Of a stretch of 64,000 nucleotides of DNA, positions 18,701 through 28,600 are shown one piece after another. The notes under the pieces were generated by a model. It made no database searches, had not been told where the DNA came from, and saw only the letters and a program-made list of their open reading frames with translations. The position numbers were made by a program, and so were the translations under genes. Source of the stretch: Usitatibacter rugosus (GTDB lineage Bacteria > Pseudomonadota > Gammaproteobacteria > Burkholderiales > Usitatibacteraceae). Each line of letters starts with the position of its first letter. Position 1 is the stretch's first letter. The stretch is taken from assembly GCF_013003965.1 (NCBI RefSeq), contig NZ_CP053069.1:2325419-2389418 (forward strand). Reading direction: 5' to 3'.

Positions 18701-21700
18701 CTCGTCATAGACGTGCGTGGAGGTGTTGCCGTTGGCATCGCGCTCCGACGTGACGTTGCCCTGTCCGTCATAGCCCTTTCCGCCAAGGCTCCCCAGGTCG
18801 TCGCGTGTGGCGATGAGACGGTTCAACGCGTCGTAGTCGCGGACGATGGTGTTGCCGTTCTGCCAGCGTTCCGAGACCTGGTTTCCGACCTTGTCGTACT
18901 CGAAAGCCGTCTGGCTGCGCTCCTCGTCCTGCGCCAGCTTGACGCGGTTCAGCTCGTCGTACGTCCAGCCCTTTCCACGGCCCCGGGCGTTGACCTCCGT
19001 GAGCTTGTTCCCGACCTTGTCATACTCGAACCGGGTCGGTTGCAGGGCCTGGTCGACGGTGCGGGTCTTGCGATTGTTCGCGTCGTATTCGTGCTTCGTG
19101 TCACGGATGTACGGATCGCTGACGATCGTCACATTGTTGTTCTTGTCGTACGTGTAACTGGTCGTGGCGCTCACGCCGGTCGCATCGGCCGTGGTCGCCT
19201 TCAACCGGTTCAGTCCGTCATAGCTGTGCGCGGTTACGCGTCCTTCGGCATCCGTGAGGCGCGTCTTGTTGCCGTTGCCGTCGTACTGGAACAGCGTGAC
19301 GCCCAGCTCGGCATCGGTCGTCTTCGTGCGGCGGTTGAGGCCGTCATACTCATGCGCCGTGGCGCGGTTCTCGGCATCCGTCTCCGTAGTGACGTTGCCG
19401 ACGCCGTCGTAGCCATACCGCGTGATCTTCTGCAGCGGCTCGGTGCGCGTGATGAGGCGGTTCGCGCCGTCGTAGGCGTAGGTCGTTTCGTGGCCCAGCC
19501 AATCCGTCTCGGACGTCTTGTTGCCCGCCTTGTCGTAGCCCATCGACTTCGAGGCGATGGGATTCGTGACTTTCTTGAGGCGATTGACCGCGTCGTACTC
19601 GTACGTGGCCGTGCGGTTCTCCTCGTCCTTCTCGGAGAGCTTGTTGCCCAGCGCGTCGTAGGTGAACTCGCGTCGCCCGCCCTTCGCATCGGCCCGGATG
19701 GTCATCTGGTCGAGCGTGTTGTACTCCATCACGGTCGTCCGGGCTTCCTGGTCCGTGATCGACCGGACGCGGCCGCGCGAATCGTGGCGCGTGGCGATCG
19801 TGCCGCCCATCGGGTCGGTGACCTGCTCCAGGTTGCCGTTGGCGTCGTAAGAGAACTTCGTCACGCCGCCACGGCCATCGGTGGCGGTGATCCGGTCGCC
19901 ATTCCCGGCATACGTGTAGCCAAGCGTCACGCTCTCGGGACGGGACTCCGCGGTGAGGTTGCCCCTCGCGTCGTAGGTAAACCCCGTGGTGTTTCCACGG
20001 CGGTCGGAGCGCGTGAGCGGACGGTTCTTGATGTACGGCGGAGCGGCCTGCACCAGCCACGTGTTGCTCGACGTGACGCTCACCCCGGCGCCCGACACGG
20101 CTTCCGTGAGGACGTTGCCCTGCGCATCGTACGTATAGGACGTGACGACGCCGTTCGCGTCCGTCTTGCTGCGCATCACGACGTCGGCGGGCTCCCAGAC
20201 CATCGTGGTGGTTCCGGCCGGCGTCTGGATGGTGAGCGGGCTGCCATAGCGGTCGAGCGTGTAGACGGTCGGGTTGCCGACGCCGTCGTTCACGGTCGTG
20301 ATCTGCGAGCCCGTTGACGGCACATAGGCGAAGGTCGTCGTCCCGGCGTCCGCGGCGGTGACGCGCGAGACTTTTCCGTCCGGAATCGTGAAGTCGATCG
20401 GCGTCCCCGCCACGCCCAGGCGGAGCGGCGTCATCTGCGTCTGGTACGTGTACCCCGTGACCTGCCCGTTGATGTTCGTGTAGGCGGTCATCAGGTGCGC
20501 GAGGTTCGAGGACTCGGACACCGAGTACGCATACGTCTCGATCAGCGCAGGTGCGTCCGCGCGCTGGCTGCGGATCAGGTTTCCATCCGTGTCGTAATCG
20601 AACTCGATCGCGATGCCGTCCGGCCCCGCCACGCGCGAGATCACCGAAGCCTGCCGCGCCTTGAAGTCCTGCGTCTCGTACGAGAAGTTGAGCGTGCGGC
20701 CATTGCCGTCGGTCACGGTCTTCAGCGGCGTCTCGGGGCTGGTGAGATCGCGATCCAGCTTGAGCAGGTTGCCGTTGGGATCGGTGATGGTCTCGAGCAG
20801 CCAGCGCTTCAGGAACGTAACGAACTTGAAGTGGTAGCGCGTCCCGTCCTTGCTGTAGAAATCGAACGTCTGGTCGGTCGGGTTCGCGACTAGCGTGCCG
20901 TGATAGCCCTTGCCGGGCACGAAGGTGTTGTTCGGTCCCGGGAAGAAGCGCATGGAACCCGCGTCCCCCGTGGAGACGACGACTTCCCCGCACGGCGTGA
21001 TGGCGAGGCTCGCCTCGTAGTTGTGCGACCAGTTTGCGCCCAGGGCGCCGATCGATCCCGCCCCGCCGCTCGAGTACGTGGGCCGGAACGCAAGCGCCGG
21101 GCCGCGGCCCTGCACCTGCAGCGACTGGCCGGGCTGCACCAGGCGGCCGCTCTTCACGTTGACACCCTTCACCAGCACCTGCCCCACGGGCAGTGCGTCG
21201 TTCATCTTGAAGACGAGCTCGAGGTGGCCCTCGTTTTCCTCGACGAGGCTCGGATCGGATACCGAGGTCGCCGTGAGCAGCAGCTGGTAGCCGAACTCCC
21301 TCGGCAGGAACTGCTCGGGCTGCAGCGTGATGCTGTGCTCGCCCTCGGCGTACACCACGTCGTCGATGAGCTTGAGCGGCGTTCCCGTCGGCGGGCCGCC
21401 GGCGCTCGCGCGCGGCGAGGCCTTCAGCGTGATGCGCGATTGGCGCGAGATCTTGAAGAAGTACGTCGCGCCGATGCGGCACGCACGTTCGTTCACGATG
21501 TCCACGTCCATCAGGAGCTTCAGCTTCTTCGTGCTGACGGGCTCCCCGCCCTGCCCGCCTTCGGCGCGCACCTCGGTGATGATCTTCTGGCGGAACGGCA
21601 GCTCGTACTTGTCGCTCTTGATCTCGCCAAGGCCCCCGTACCCGTTGTTGAGCACGAGCTGGGCGTCGTTGCGCTTGCTGATGTCGAACGGGTAGCCCGA

Positions 21701-24700
21701 CTCCACACGGATCTTGCCGGTGTTGAGCGTCGAGGTGCCGATGAAGCTGTAGTTCACCACGTCCGCAGCGAGCAGGTTCACGTCCGCCAGCGCCGCGGCG
21801 TAGTTGGCCGGCTTGATCGAGTACTCGATCTCCACCGGATACGTGAGGCGTCCGAGCGCGTTGAGGTGCAACTTTCCGGTATCGGTGCCCGGCGGGACCT
21901 CCACGGGAATGGCGCGATCGACCTTGGCCTCCACGCCCCAGATCGCTTCCACGCCCATGCCCCCGGCCAACGGTCCGGAACCGGGGCCGTCGCAGCCGCC
22001 GGGGTTGGCCACGGTGAAGGTCACCGAGAGGTTGTGGATCGCGGGCAAGGGGCCGGTCGTGACCGTCGTGCTGAGAAGGCCGCCCCCGACGACCGTGGGA
22101 CCCGTCACCGACCCGGGCACGAGGGTCGCGGAGCTCGTGAGCAGCGTGGTGACCGGGGTGACGTCCCGGTTCGTGCCGCATGTGGAACCACTTCCCACCG
22201 GCGCCGACACGTAGGCCGAGAAGTACACCGGCTCGGTGGACTGCGTTCCTGGCTTCGCGGCGCGCACGAGGCGGCCGACCGCGTCGCGCACCGTGAAGTG
22301 CTGCATGATGATCCGCGGCGAGCGATCCCCGCACGAGGCGGTCGAGCGGAACGTGAGATTGAGCAGCGTGAGCCCCGAAGTGATCGTCACCGGGAACATG
22401 GAGGCGTTCACGGGCGGCAGGAATGCGAGGAAGGTCGCCGAACCTTCGGAGTTGGTCTTGAGCTCGAGGGTGCCCCCGCCTCCGCACCCCGCGTAGGTCA
22501 TGGAGCCTTCGCACTGCGTACCCGAGGACATCTTGAGCGGCGGTGGGGTGCCGACGCCCTCGCAGGGATTGGTCGCCTGTTGCGCGGCGATGACCAACGA
22601 GGCGTTGGCGACCAGGTTGCCGAAACGATCCTCGGCGATGATCGTGGATCCGCCGGACACGCCCCCCTCGCCCCGGTTGAGCCAGCCCGTGAAGAGGTTA
22701 TCGACGATGTCGGGGAACGCATACGCGTTGATCGGCTCGGTGAGCGGCAGCGAGCCGCTTCGCGTGACGACGCTCGCGGTCACGAAGTTCTGGCCCACCT
22801 TCGACGTGTAGGTATCGGACGCGGACTTCCGAAGATAAAGGGAGGACTCGTCCGTGCTCTGCCCGAGGGTGACCTCGGTCTCGGCGATGCCGTTGGCGTT
22901 GCTGGCCGCTTCGAGGGGGGCGACGGTGGCTCCACCCCGCAGCGACCGGAAAGTCACCTTCGCGCCCTTCACGGGGCGGCCCTCGGCGTCACGAACGCGG
23001 ACCTGCACCTTCTTGTCGAGGATCTTCCCGACCGTGCCCTTCTGGCCATCGGTCTCGGTGACGATGGTGATCGACGCGGCCGACAGCGGATCGGCAGGCT
23101 CCGACGACGACGAGTTCGCCAGCGCGTCGGCGAAGATCTTCATCACCCACTCGGCATCCGTGCTCGTGCCGCCCGCGAGCGCGCCCGAGATGAAATAGCC
23201 GGCGGCCTTCGTGGCCGGATCCTCGACCACCCAGGCCGAACCGGTCCAGATGTTGCGAGTGATCGGCGCCGCGTGCGTGGTGACGGTGTAGCCCTGGCGG
23301 AGCCAGTTTCCGATTTCGGTCTTCACCGCCGCCGCGTGCGGCATCCCCGCGAGCTGGGTCTCTCCCACGGCTCCGGACAGCACGACGCGGCCGGCCAGGG
23401 CCAGCACACGATCGGCGGAAAGCGCGTCCACCTGGAACAGGGATGCGAACACCAGCTGCTCGAGCGACGAGCCCTCGAGCGCCGCGAGCTGCATCCACGC
23501 CGTGCGCGCCGCGGCGGAGCCCACCGGCTCGGACACACGCGTCAACGCATCCATCGTCACGCCGCGCCAGCTCGCCGCGAACGTGACGTTCGCGATCGCA
23601 TCGGCGCGCAGGTAGTTGTTCACCATCACCAGCGAGGGCAGCGGACGCGCGATCGCGGCGCCCGTGAGGAGAGCCAGCTCGTCCTCCGCGGCCTTGAGGT
23701 CGGTTACGTACTTCTTCGCGGCGCCGTCGAGGAAACGCGGGCCATCGCGCTCGAGATCTCCCGTGAGCACCGCGGAGCGCGTAAGCCCGCCCGCCGCGAC
23801 GCCCATCGCCTGGTACGCGCCCGCCGTCAGCGTCTGCTCGACGGCGTGGGTTCCGAACGGACCGTTGAAGGCGATCTCGAAGCGAACCGGCGCTCCCGGC
23901 GTGAAGCCGGTGGTGCCGGACCCGCGAATGTGGCCCGCGACATGGATGCGCGGGCGCACCTGGATGAGGTACGAGGGCGTTTGGTCCAGGCCGCCCCAAA
24001 GCAGCGAGACGCGGTGGTCGTCGACGCTCGCGGCGTCGTACGACAGCGTGACCCGGTCGTTGACCAGTTCGCGCAACGGGTAGCTCAGGTCCATTCCCGC
24101 TGCCGAACCCACGGCGGCCGGGTAGAGGCGCATGCGCACGGTCACGACCGACGCCGGATCCACCGCCGCGGACTCCCGCGTGACCACGACCACGTCGTAC
24201 GGAAGCGTGTTGGGCAGCAGGTCCAGGCGCTGCGCCACGATCCGCACCTCGCCCAGCGCTTGCGCGTAGGTCTGGTTCGCCCCGGCGGCCACGGCAGTCG
24301 CGCGCTCGCGCACGAACGTCATCAGGTCCTTCGTACGATCCGTCGAGACGTACTCAGCGGCGAGCGCCGGAGCACTGAGGCTCGGCTGCAGGAGCAGCGG
24401 CTGCGTGGAAAGGCCCTCGACGCGCTTCAGCCACGCATCCAGGGGTAGCCAGGTGCGGCCCGTCGTGTCCAGCGTGACGCCGCGATAGTTCGTATACGGA
24501 ACGAGCGATGCGACCCACGTGTGCTCGAGCCGAACGCGTGCGACCCGCCCGCCCTGCACGATCGGCGAGTACGCGATGCCCGCCCGTGCGAGGAGATCCG
24601 GGACCAGCGTGGTATCGGCAAGCCCCATCTGCGCGGCCAGGGTTTCCACTGGCATCTCGATCACGCCCGAGACGTATCGCGACGGAGCGCCGCTCGCGCG

Positions 24701-25603
24701 CAGCAGCGCGATCAGCAGCGAAGACTGGTCGACCGCGTTGCCGGACTTGGTCCGCAGCACGCCGGTCGCGCCCTTCTGGCTGCCGGCGTACCACTCGGTC
24801 CGCACTTCATTGCGCACGAACTCGAAGACCCGCACGTAGTCGTGGCCGAGGTCCGCGGCCTTCTGCAGGATCTCGGCGTTGAACGGCGCGTCGTCGGCCG
24901 CCGAGGCATCGGCGGGGGTCGCGTCGGAGACGTTCGATTGATAGACCGGCGTGACGACCGGGATCAGCAACGGAGCGCGTGCCGGGAGATTCGCCGGGCG
25001 GACGGGCAGCGTGGAAGCTCCGAGGATCGCACTCGGAGTGTCGGTGGGAATGGCCTCCAGCACCGCGGCCGCGCGATCGAGCAGCGCGGCATCCGTGGTG
25101 ACGGCGGAGCCCGCGCGCTTCTCGTTCGAGCGCGGCACGTCGAGCGCTCCGTAGACCGGATCGATGGCCGAGCGCACGCGCTGGCGCGCTTCCGCAAGGC
25201 GCTGGCCGAACGTGCCGCCGGAGCTGCCCGATTCGTCCAGGCGCTTCTGCGCATCGTCGAAGGCCGCCATCGCAAGGGCATCGGCCGCACGCAGCGACTC
25301 CACTGCCGCGGCGAGCTTCTGCGGATCACCGCGTCCGGCGCGTGCAGCACGAACCGTCGCCTTGACCTCGTCCAGTGCACGCTTGAGCGTTTGGCCTTCG
25401 ACCCGCTTCGCCCGCGGGGACGTGGAAGCTTCCTTCCCGTAGCGCTCGCGCCACTGCGCCTGCAGGTCGCTCGCCGGATCGCCCCGCGACACCGACTCGG
25501 TGATCGCGCGCTCGAGCGCCTCGCGGTCCAGCGGTTGGGCGCTGGCGAGCACGGGCAGGACAGCGGCCAGGATGAAGGCGAGGAAGCGGATGGGGCGAGT
25601 CAT
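15374..25603 (-). CDS. Exported RHS/YD-repeat protein with transglutaminase-like N-domain and PIN-type C-terminal toxin tip
   Basis: A 3,409-residue polymorphic-toxin-like protein. Order: Sec signal peptide (MTRPIRFLAFILAAVLPVLASA); helical region; transglutaminase-like fold (about 245-400, with His in EHTW and Asp in WLPLDAW but no Cys at GNAVDQSSLLIALL); beta/Ig-like segments including a Big-1-like one (about 870-960, RVRDAEGRPVKGAKVTF). Then a DUF6531-like entry segment (about 1500-1595) and dozens of YD repeats to about 3030. The RHS core (DGDTGLVYFKARYYD, GRFISADP near 3067) is followed by a variable tip of about 310 residues ending in a PIN-like domain. ATG 25603 lies 17 bases after the preceding stop; a GTG at 25624 would overlap that stop as GTGA and add seven residues. 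There is no PAAR domain, so export is more likely Sec plus an outer-membrane step than type VI. Confidence 0.9.
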   Translation of the reverse strand: MTRPIRFLAFILAAVLPVLASAQPLDREALERAITESVSRGDPASDLQAQWRERYGKEASTSPRAKRVEGQTLKRALDEVKATVRAARAGRGDPQKLAAAVESLRAADALAMAAFDDAQKRLDESGSSGGTFGQRLAEARQRVRSAIDPVYGALDVPRSNEKRAGSAVTTDAALLDRAAAVLEAIPTDTPSAILGASTLPVRPANLPARAPLLIPVVTPVYQSNVSDATPADASAADDAPFNAEILQKAADLGHDYVRVFEFVRNEVRTEWYAGSQKGATGVLRTKSGNAVDQSSLLIALLRASGAPSRYVSGVIEMPVETLAAQMGLADTTLVPDLLARAGIAYSPIVQGGRVARVRLEHTWVASLVPYTNYRGVTLDTTGRTWLPLDAWLKRVEGLSTQPLLLQPSLSAPALAAEYVSTDRTKDLMTFVRERATAVAAGANQTYAQALGEVRIVAQRLDLLPNTLPYDVVVVTRESAAVDPASVVTVRMRLYPAAVGSAAGMDLSYPLRELVNDRVTLSYDAASVDDHRVSLLWGGLDQTPSYLIQVRPRIHVAGHIRGSGTTGFTPGAPVRFEIAFNGPFGTHAVEQTLTAGAYQAMGVAAGGLTRSAVLTGDLERDGPRFLDGAAKKYVTDLKAAEDELALLTGAAIARPLPSLVMVNNYLRADAIANVTFAASWRGVTMDALTRVSEPVGSAAARTAWMQLAALEGSSLEQLVFASLFQVDALSADRVLALAGRVVLSGAVGETQLAGMPHAAAVKTEIGNWLRQGYTVTTHAAPITRNIWTGSAWVVEDPATKAAGYFISGALAGGTSTDAEWVMKIFADALANSSSSEPADPLSAASITIVTETDGQKGTVGKILDKKVQVRVRDAEGRPVKGAKVTFRSLRGGATVAPLEAASNANGIAETEVTLGQSTDESSLYLRKSASDTYTSKVGQNFVTASVVTRSGSLPLTEPINAYAFPDIVDNLFTGWLNRGEGGVSGGSTIIAEDRFGNLVANASLVIAAQQATNPCEGVGTPPPLKMSSGTQCEGSMTYAGCGGGGTLELKTNSEGSATFLAFLPPVNASMFPVTITSGLTLLNLTFRSTASCGDRSPRIIMQHFTVRDAVGRLVRAAKPGTQSTEPVYFSAYVSAPVGSGSTCGTNRDVTPVTTLLTSSATLVPGSVTGPTVVGGGLLSTTVTTGPLPAIHNLSVTFTVANPGGCDGPGSGPLAGGMGVEAIWGVEAKVDRAIPVEVPPGTDTGKLHLNALGRLTYPVEIEYSIKPANYAAALADVNLLAADVVNYSFIGTSTLNTGKIRVESGYPFDISKRNDAQLVLNNGYGGLGEIKSDKYELPFRQKIITEVRAEGGQGGEPVSTKKLKLLMDVDIVNERACRIGATYFFKISRQSRITLKASPRASAGGPPTGTPLKLIDDVVYAEGEHSITLQPEQFLPREFGYQLLLTATSVSDPSLVEENEGHLELVFKMNDALPVGQVLVKGVNVKSGRLVQPGQSLQVQGRGPALAFRPTYSSGGAGSIGALGANWSHNYEASLAITPCGEVVVSTGDAGSMRFFPGPNNTFVPGKGYHGTLVANPTDQTFDFYSKDGTRYHFKFVTFLKRWLLETITDPNGNLLKLDRDLTSPETPLKTVTDGNGRTLNFSYETQDFKARQASVISRVAGPDGIAIEFDYDTDGNLIRSQRADAPALIETYAYSVSESSNLAHLMTAYTNINGQVTGYTYQTQMTPLRLGVAGTPIDFTIPDGKVSRVTAADAGTTTFAYVPSTGSQITTVNDGVGNPTVYTLDRYGSPLTIQTPAGTTTMVWEPADVVMRSKTDANGVVTSYTYDAQGNVLTEAVSGAGVSVTSSNTWLVQAAPPYIKNRPLTRSDRRGNTTGFTYDARGNLTAESRPESVTLGYTYAGNGDRITATDGRGGVTKFSYDANGNLEQVTDPMGGTIATRHDSRGRVRSITDQEARTTVMEYNTLDQMTIRADAKGGRREFTYDALGNKLSEKDEENRTATYEYDAVNRLKKVTNPIASKSMGYDKAGNKTSETDWLGHETTYAYDGANRLITRTEPLQKITRYGYDGVGNVTTETDAENRATAHEYDGLNRRTKTTDAELGVTLFQYDGNGNKTRLTDAEGRVTAHSYDGLNRLKATTADATGVSATTSYTYDKNNNVTIVSDPYIRDTKHEYDANNRKTRTVDQALQPTRFEYDKVGNKLTEVNARGRGKGWTYDELNRVKLAQDEERSQTAFEYDKVGNQVSERWQNGNTIVRDYDALNRLIATRDDLGSLGGKGYDGQGNVTSERDANGNTSTHVYDELNRRTSSTLPSDAGARLLTFGYDKVGNVTSEKDANDNTTTHIYDKLNRRTSSTDSLGRRYAATYDKVGNKRTETDANERTDTHTYDGLNRLTRTVDSIGTVMEATYDLVNKIQEKDANGIATDFDYDDMNRPRSATRSGVTLSANEYDEVGNVRFVTDANGNKVGYEYDGRNLKTADNRSLGAITRYTRDNMGDVTQVLDPEGRKTVNAYDSRRRLDTVTNGAQETTDYSYDLNGNRTGVLKPKGAGFFQTFAYDAANRLVRVTTPAGTSSLGYDRHGNLTSKTDAKNHATAYQYDARHRRTRTIFADTKFEVQTFDGVGNLKTLTDANLAVTSYTYDARNRETLKAYSASADGLQSIGTGYDGNGNVLSTTETYVSGTRAHTRAYDRFNRLQSETDPWGDTITHLYDTQGNRKSTTAQGSTTLYGYDSLNRRISTTASGGAIQTTYDRTNLPTEIRYPNGVVSTTTYDAAMRTKSVAHAKGATSLESTTYSYDTNGNRTLQTKVAGALTEATTYLYDNDDWLKQTSVTKSQGATTGTQLIVYTLDAVGNRSIENSTGTGAASSLTYEKTYTLDPRDRVTQVVVTGTGSGTTTYTYDDNGNLLTKANSAGTRTFVWNIRDRLVEVKNAGSTIARYRYNAEGLRDEIEGQRRTTWVNGFAYLDKSITNSLLAKYETHANGRSPIVAITGSGNEYLHSDALGSSTLSTNGAGGQNAITSFDAWGNSATSGSTINKFGYTGHEMDGDTGLVYFKARYYDSELGRFISADPYEGEAPVPVSWNSYLYASGNPLFYIDKQGYAGEPPEIEQRGRVIGGVTRSFNMAKEAATDPNTPWVEKQVNTALALATFPVSVAETLLYSPLNVAAPADEAGQHLARASLQKDPRERNLDLLRAVASGSEAFTNQGAAVGAPRPSLRAVENDIAKKQAANATEVKAIAQREQGQAAGANNASVGTQSASPGTRVLTSEGGDGKVAKQLLPTDKTAVPTAPPPRQVLLDSNVTTGLAKDPTLKGRVLADEQPVVSYVTRPEMQNATKHSNLKGVPRALDDIPVLADVPSLDLRINIRGQLPDKAGRFGDGIIGAQALEKRIPLVTNDTDLAKVVRGRGGEVR
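16500..21000 (-). repeat. YD-repeat tract of the RHS protein
   Basis: Tandem degenerate units of about 20 residues (pattern YDxxGN-x(n)-xYD), including runs such as YDKVGNKxTExDANERT, code for the RHS beta-cage shell. DNA-level similarity between neighbouring units is high around 18,300-19,700, where DKVGN and YDxLNRR units alternate. Confidence 0.85.
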
Positions 25604-25620
25604 GAGGTCCGGGAGAGATT

Positions 25621-28600
25621 TCACGGCAGCACGCCCTTGAACGTGCCGCATTGCTGGAAGCCCACGCCGCTGGAGGTGAGGCCGTCCACCACCAGCTGGC
25701 CGAAGAGCTGCCCGTTGTTGATCGAGAGCACGGCGCGCGGCGCGAGCAGGCTGCCCTGCAGCGCCCAGCCGTTGAAGGAGAGCGATCCCGCCTGCGCGAA
25801 GTTGAACAGCACGCGAGCCGAGAACGGATGCTGGGCCATCGATTGCGCGGTGCCACCCACCATCACCGACTGCGATCCGTTGGTCAGCGTCGCACTGCCA
25901 CCCGTGACGTTCACGATGACCGTCGAGGCGAGCGGCACGTTGAAGACGAGGTTGCGGATCTGCGTCATCTGCGAGCCCGCGATCTGGAAGACGTTGCGAT
26001 CCGCGTTCGTGCCCGTCAGCGTGAACTTGCCGAAGCCGTCCGTGACCGGCGCCGTGCCGCCCAGCGCAGCGATGCTGTCGGAGCGAGCGCGGTAGAACGT
26101 CTCGAGCGCGGCCCAATCCTCCGTCTCCGCGGGCGCGGTCGCGGTGCGGCGGCCCACGTTGGCGCTCAGCGTCATCGTGCCGCCGACGCGGATCGCACCC
26201 GTGCTGTTGCGGCCGATGCTGCCGTTGGTCATGTTCAGGTTGCCGCCGACGTTCAGGCGCGCGGCATCGCCGGCCCATTCGGTTCCGACGAACTCGCTCG
26301 TGAGCTGCGCGTTGCCCGAGATGCCCACGGCGCCCTGCGTGCTGCCGTTGAAGAGCGTGGCGTCGCCGAAGACCAGGAGCTGGTAGCTGCCCAGCGAAGG
26401 CACGCCCTGGTCGGGCCGCATGCACGTGCCGACCTGGCCGCACCACGCTGCCGAGGTCTGGTTCGCGAGGCGCGCGAGTTGCGTCGGGACCGGGATCGGG
26501 TTCGCGATCTTGGCGACTTCCTTGGCCGCGTCGAGCAGCTTGTACAGCGCCGCCTCCGGATCGGACGAGAGCGACGACGAGGACTGGTTGACGAACTGCA
26601 CCGCGTTGTTGCGCGCGGTCGCCTCCGCCCCGGAGACCACCAGGGCCTGCAACGCGGTCACCAATGCCGAGTGGGTGCCGGCGGCATGCGGCGCGATGTC
26701 GATCACGAGGTTCGCGGTGGCCGCACCGGACGTGAACGGCACCGTGTAGCTCGCCTCCGCGCCCGTGAGGTTGAACACGATCGCGATCGTGCGCGACTCA
26801 TTGGCGGCGAGGTTCAGGTTCCACGTGCTGCCCGACGCCGCCGGCACCGAGCTCGCGATCGAGATGCCCGAGGGCACCGTGGCCTGCACGGTCACCGGTC
26901 CCGCCGTGCCGCCGTTGGTGACGACGAGGCTCGCGTTCACGCTCGTGCCGGGAGCGGCCGGGCCGGACAGGACCTTGCGAAGCATCGGCAGCACGGTCGC
27001 CTTCGCGGAGGCCGATGCCGCGATGGTTGCCGGGTAGTCGAACGCGGCCGTTCCCGCCCAGCCGAGGCCGTAGGCGCGCGACATCAAGGCCGGGTTGCCG
27101 CCCGCACTGCCGAACGCGGCGTGCACCGTCGTACCCGGCAGCGCCTGGTACTGCGACGCGCGGCCCGACGTGGTAAAGCCGGCCGCGATCAGCGAGCCCA
27201 CCGGCACGGCCGAGTAGCCGCCGTTCAGCGCGAGCTTGCCGAGGTAGTTGACCCCGAGCAGCGGATCGAGCGTGTTCACCGGGCCGTCGTGGACGCCATC
27301 GACCAGCAGGCCGTCGCCCGCGTAGACGCGCTGGGCCAGCTCTTCGACCATGCGGTCCTTGAGCTTCTCCCGGCCGCCGGCGATCCAGAACGTGTTCCAG
27401 GTGCCGCAGCGCATCTCGGTGCGGAACGTGTCGGCGTCGGTCACGACGCGTCCGGGGATTCCCAGCTCCGCGAGCAGCGATTCGAGGGCGGCTTTGCGCT
27501 GCAGTGCACAGGCGGCGTCGGCCGGGTCGTTGTTGCCGCTCGGCGTGTGGCAGGCCGCCAGGACGAGCACGCGCGAGCGAGACGAGGTCACGCTGAGCTG
27601 GACGTTTCCGGCGGCACGCAGCGTCAGGGTCGTGGTCGCGAGCACCACGTTCGAGCCCGTGCGGCGGTCGTAGAAGGCGACCGTGTACGTGCCCGCCGCC
27701 TGCCCTGTCGTATCCCACGAGAAAGCCCAGATGAACGGCACGCCGGCCACGAGCGTCGCGGTCGTATCCCATTCGGAGACCGTCGCATTGGCTGCGTTGA
27801 GGACACGCACGCGCAGCGGCAGTCCCGTGGCCGCCGCCGGGCTTTGCGCACGGGCGTTGATCTGCACCGCGGTGCCGATGTCGGCCGGCGTCGGGGTGAC
27901 GGACACGGTGCCCGTGAGCACGCCCACCGTCACCGGCACGGCGGCCGTGGTCGCGGTGCCGCCGCGGTCGTCCGTGGCCTTCGCCGTCAGCGAGTACGTT
28001 CCGGGCGGCACGGCAGTCCAGGAGATCGTGCAAGGCGAGGTCGCGCATTCGCCGCGCTTGTCGGTGCCGCTGAAGATCTCGATCTTCGTGATGCTGCCGT
28101 CGCTGTCCTGGGCCGTCGCGGTGATCGTGATGTCGGTCGGCGCGAGGTAAGCCGCGTTCGCCGCCGGCGCCGTGATGGCGACCGCGGGCTGTGCATTGAC
28201 GTTGATCGACACCGGTGCGGAGTCCGTCGCGACGCCACGATTGTCCGTGGCCCGCGCGGTGAGCGTGTAGGTGCCCGCCGCGACGTTGGTCCAGGAGAAC
28301 GTGAACGGTGCCGCGAGCGACTCGCCTAGCTTGTCGGTACCGCGGAAGAATTCGACCTTCGTGATCGACCCGCCGGCGTTCGGGCTCGAGGCCGTGGCTG
28401 CAAGCGCCACCGTGGACAGCGCCTGGTAGAGCGCGCCGTTCGCGGGCGCCGTGAGCGCTACGACCGGGGGCTGGAGCGGCGGCACCACGGAGATCGAGAC
28501 GGCCGCGCTGGCCGTGACCCCGCCGCGGTTGTCGGTCACGACCGCCGTCAGCGAATAGGATCCGACGCCCACGCCGGTCCACGTGACCGTGCACGGCGTG

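Noticed and set aside
18300-19700. Regular short repeats resembling an array
   Set aside because: The repeats are in frame, degenerate and code for YD units; spacers are not unique, so no CRISPR.
20900-24448. A 1,182-codon plus-strand open frame over the RHS gene
   Set aside because: Low-complexity Arg/Gly/His-rich translation and no ribosome site; antisense shadow of the RHS frame.
15374-25603. Type VI secretion effector
   Set aside because: No PAAR or VgrG-binding N-domain; the protein begins with a Sec signal peptide and no type VI genes are near.
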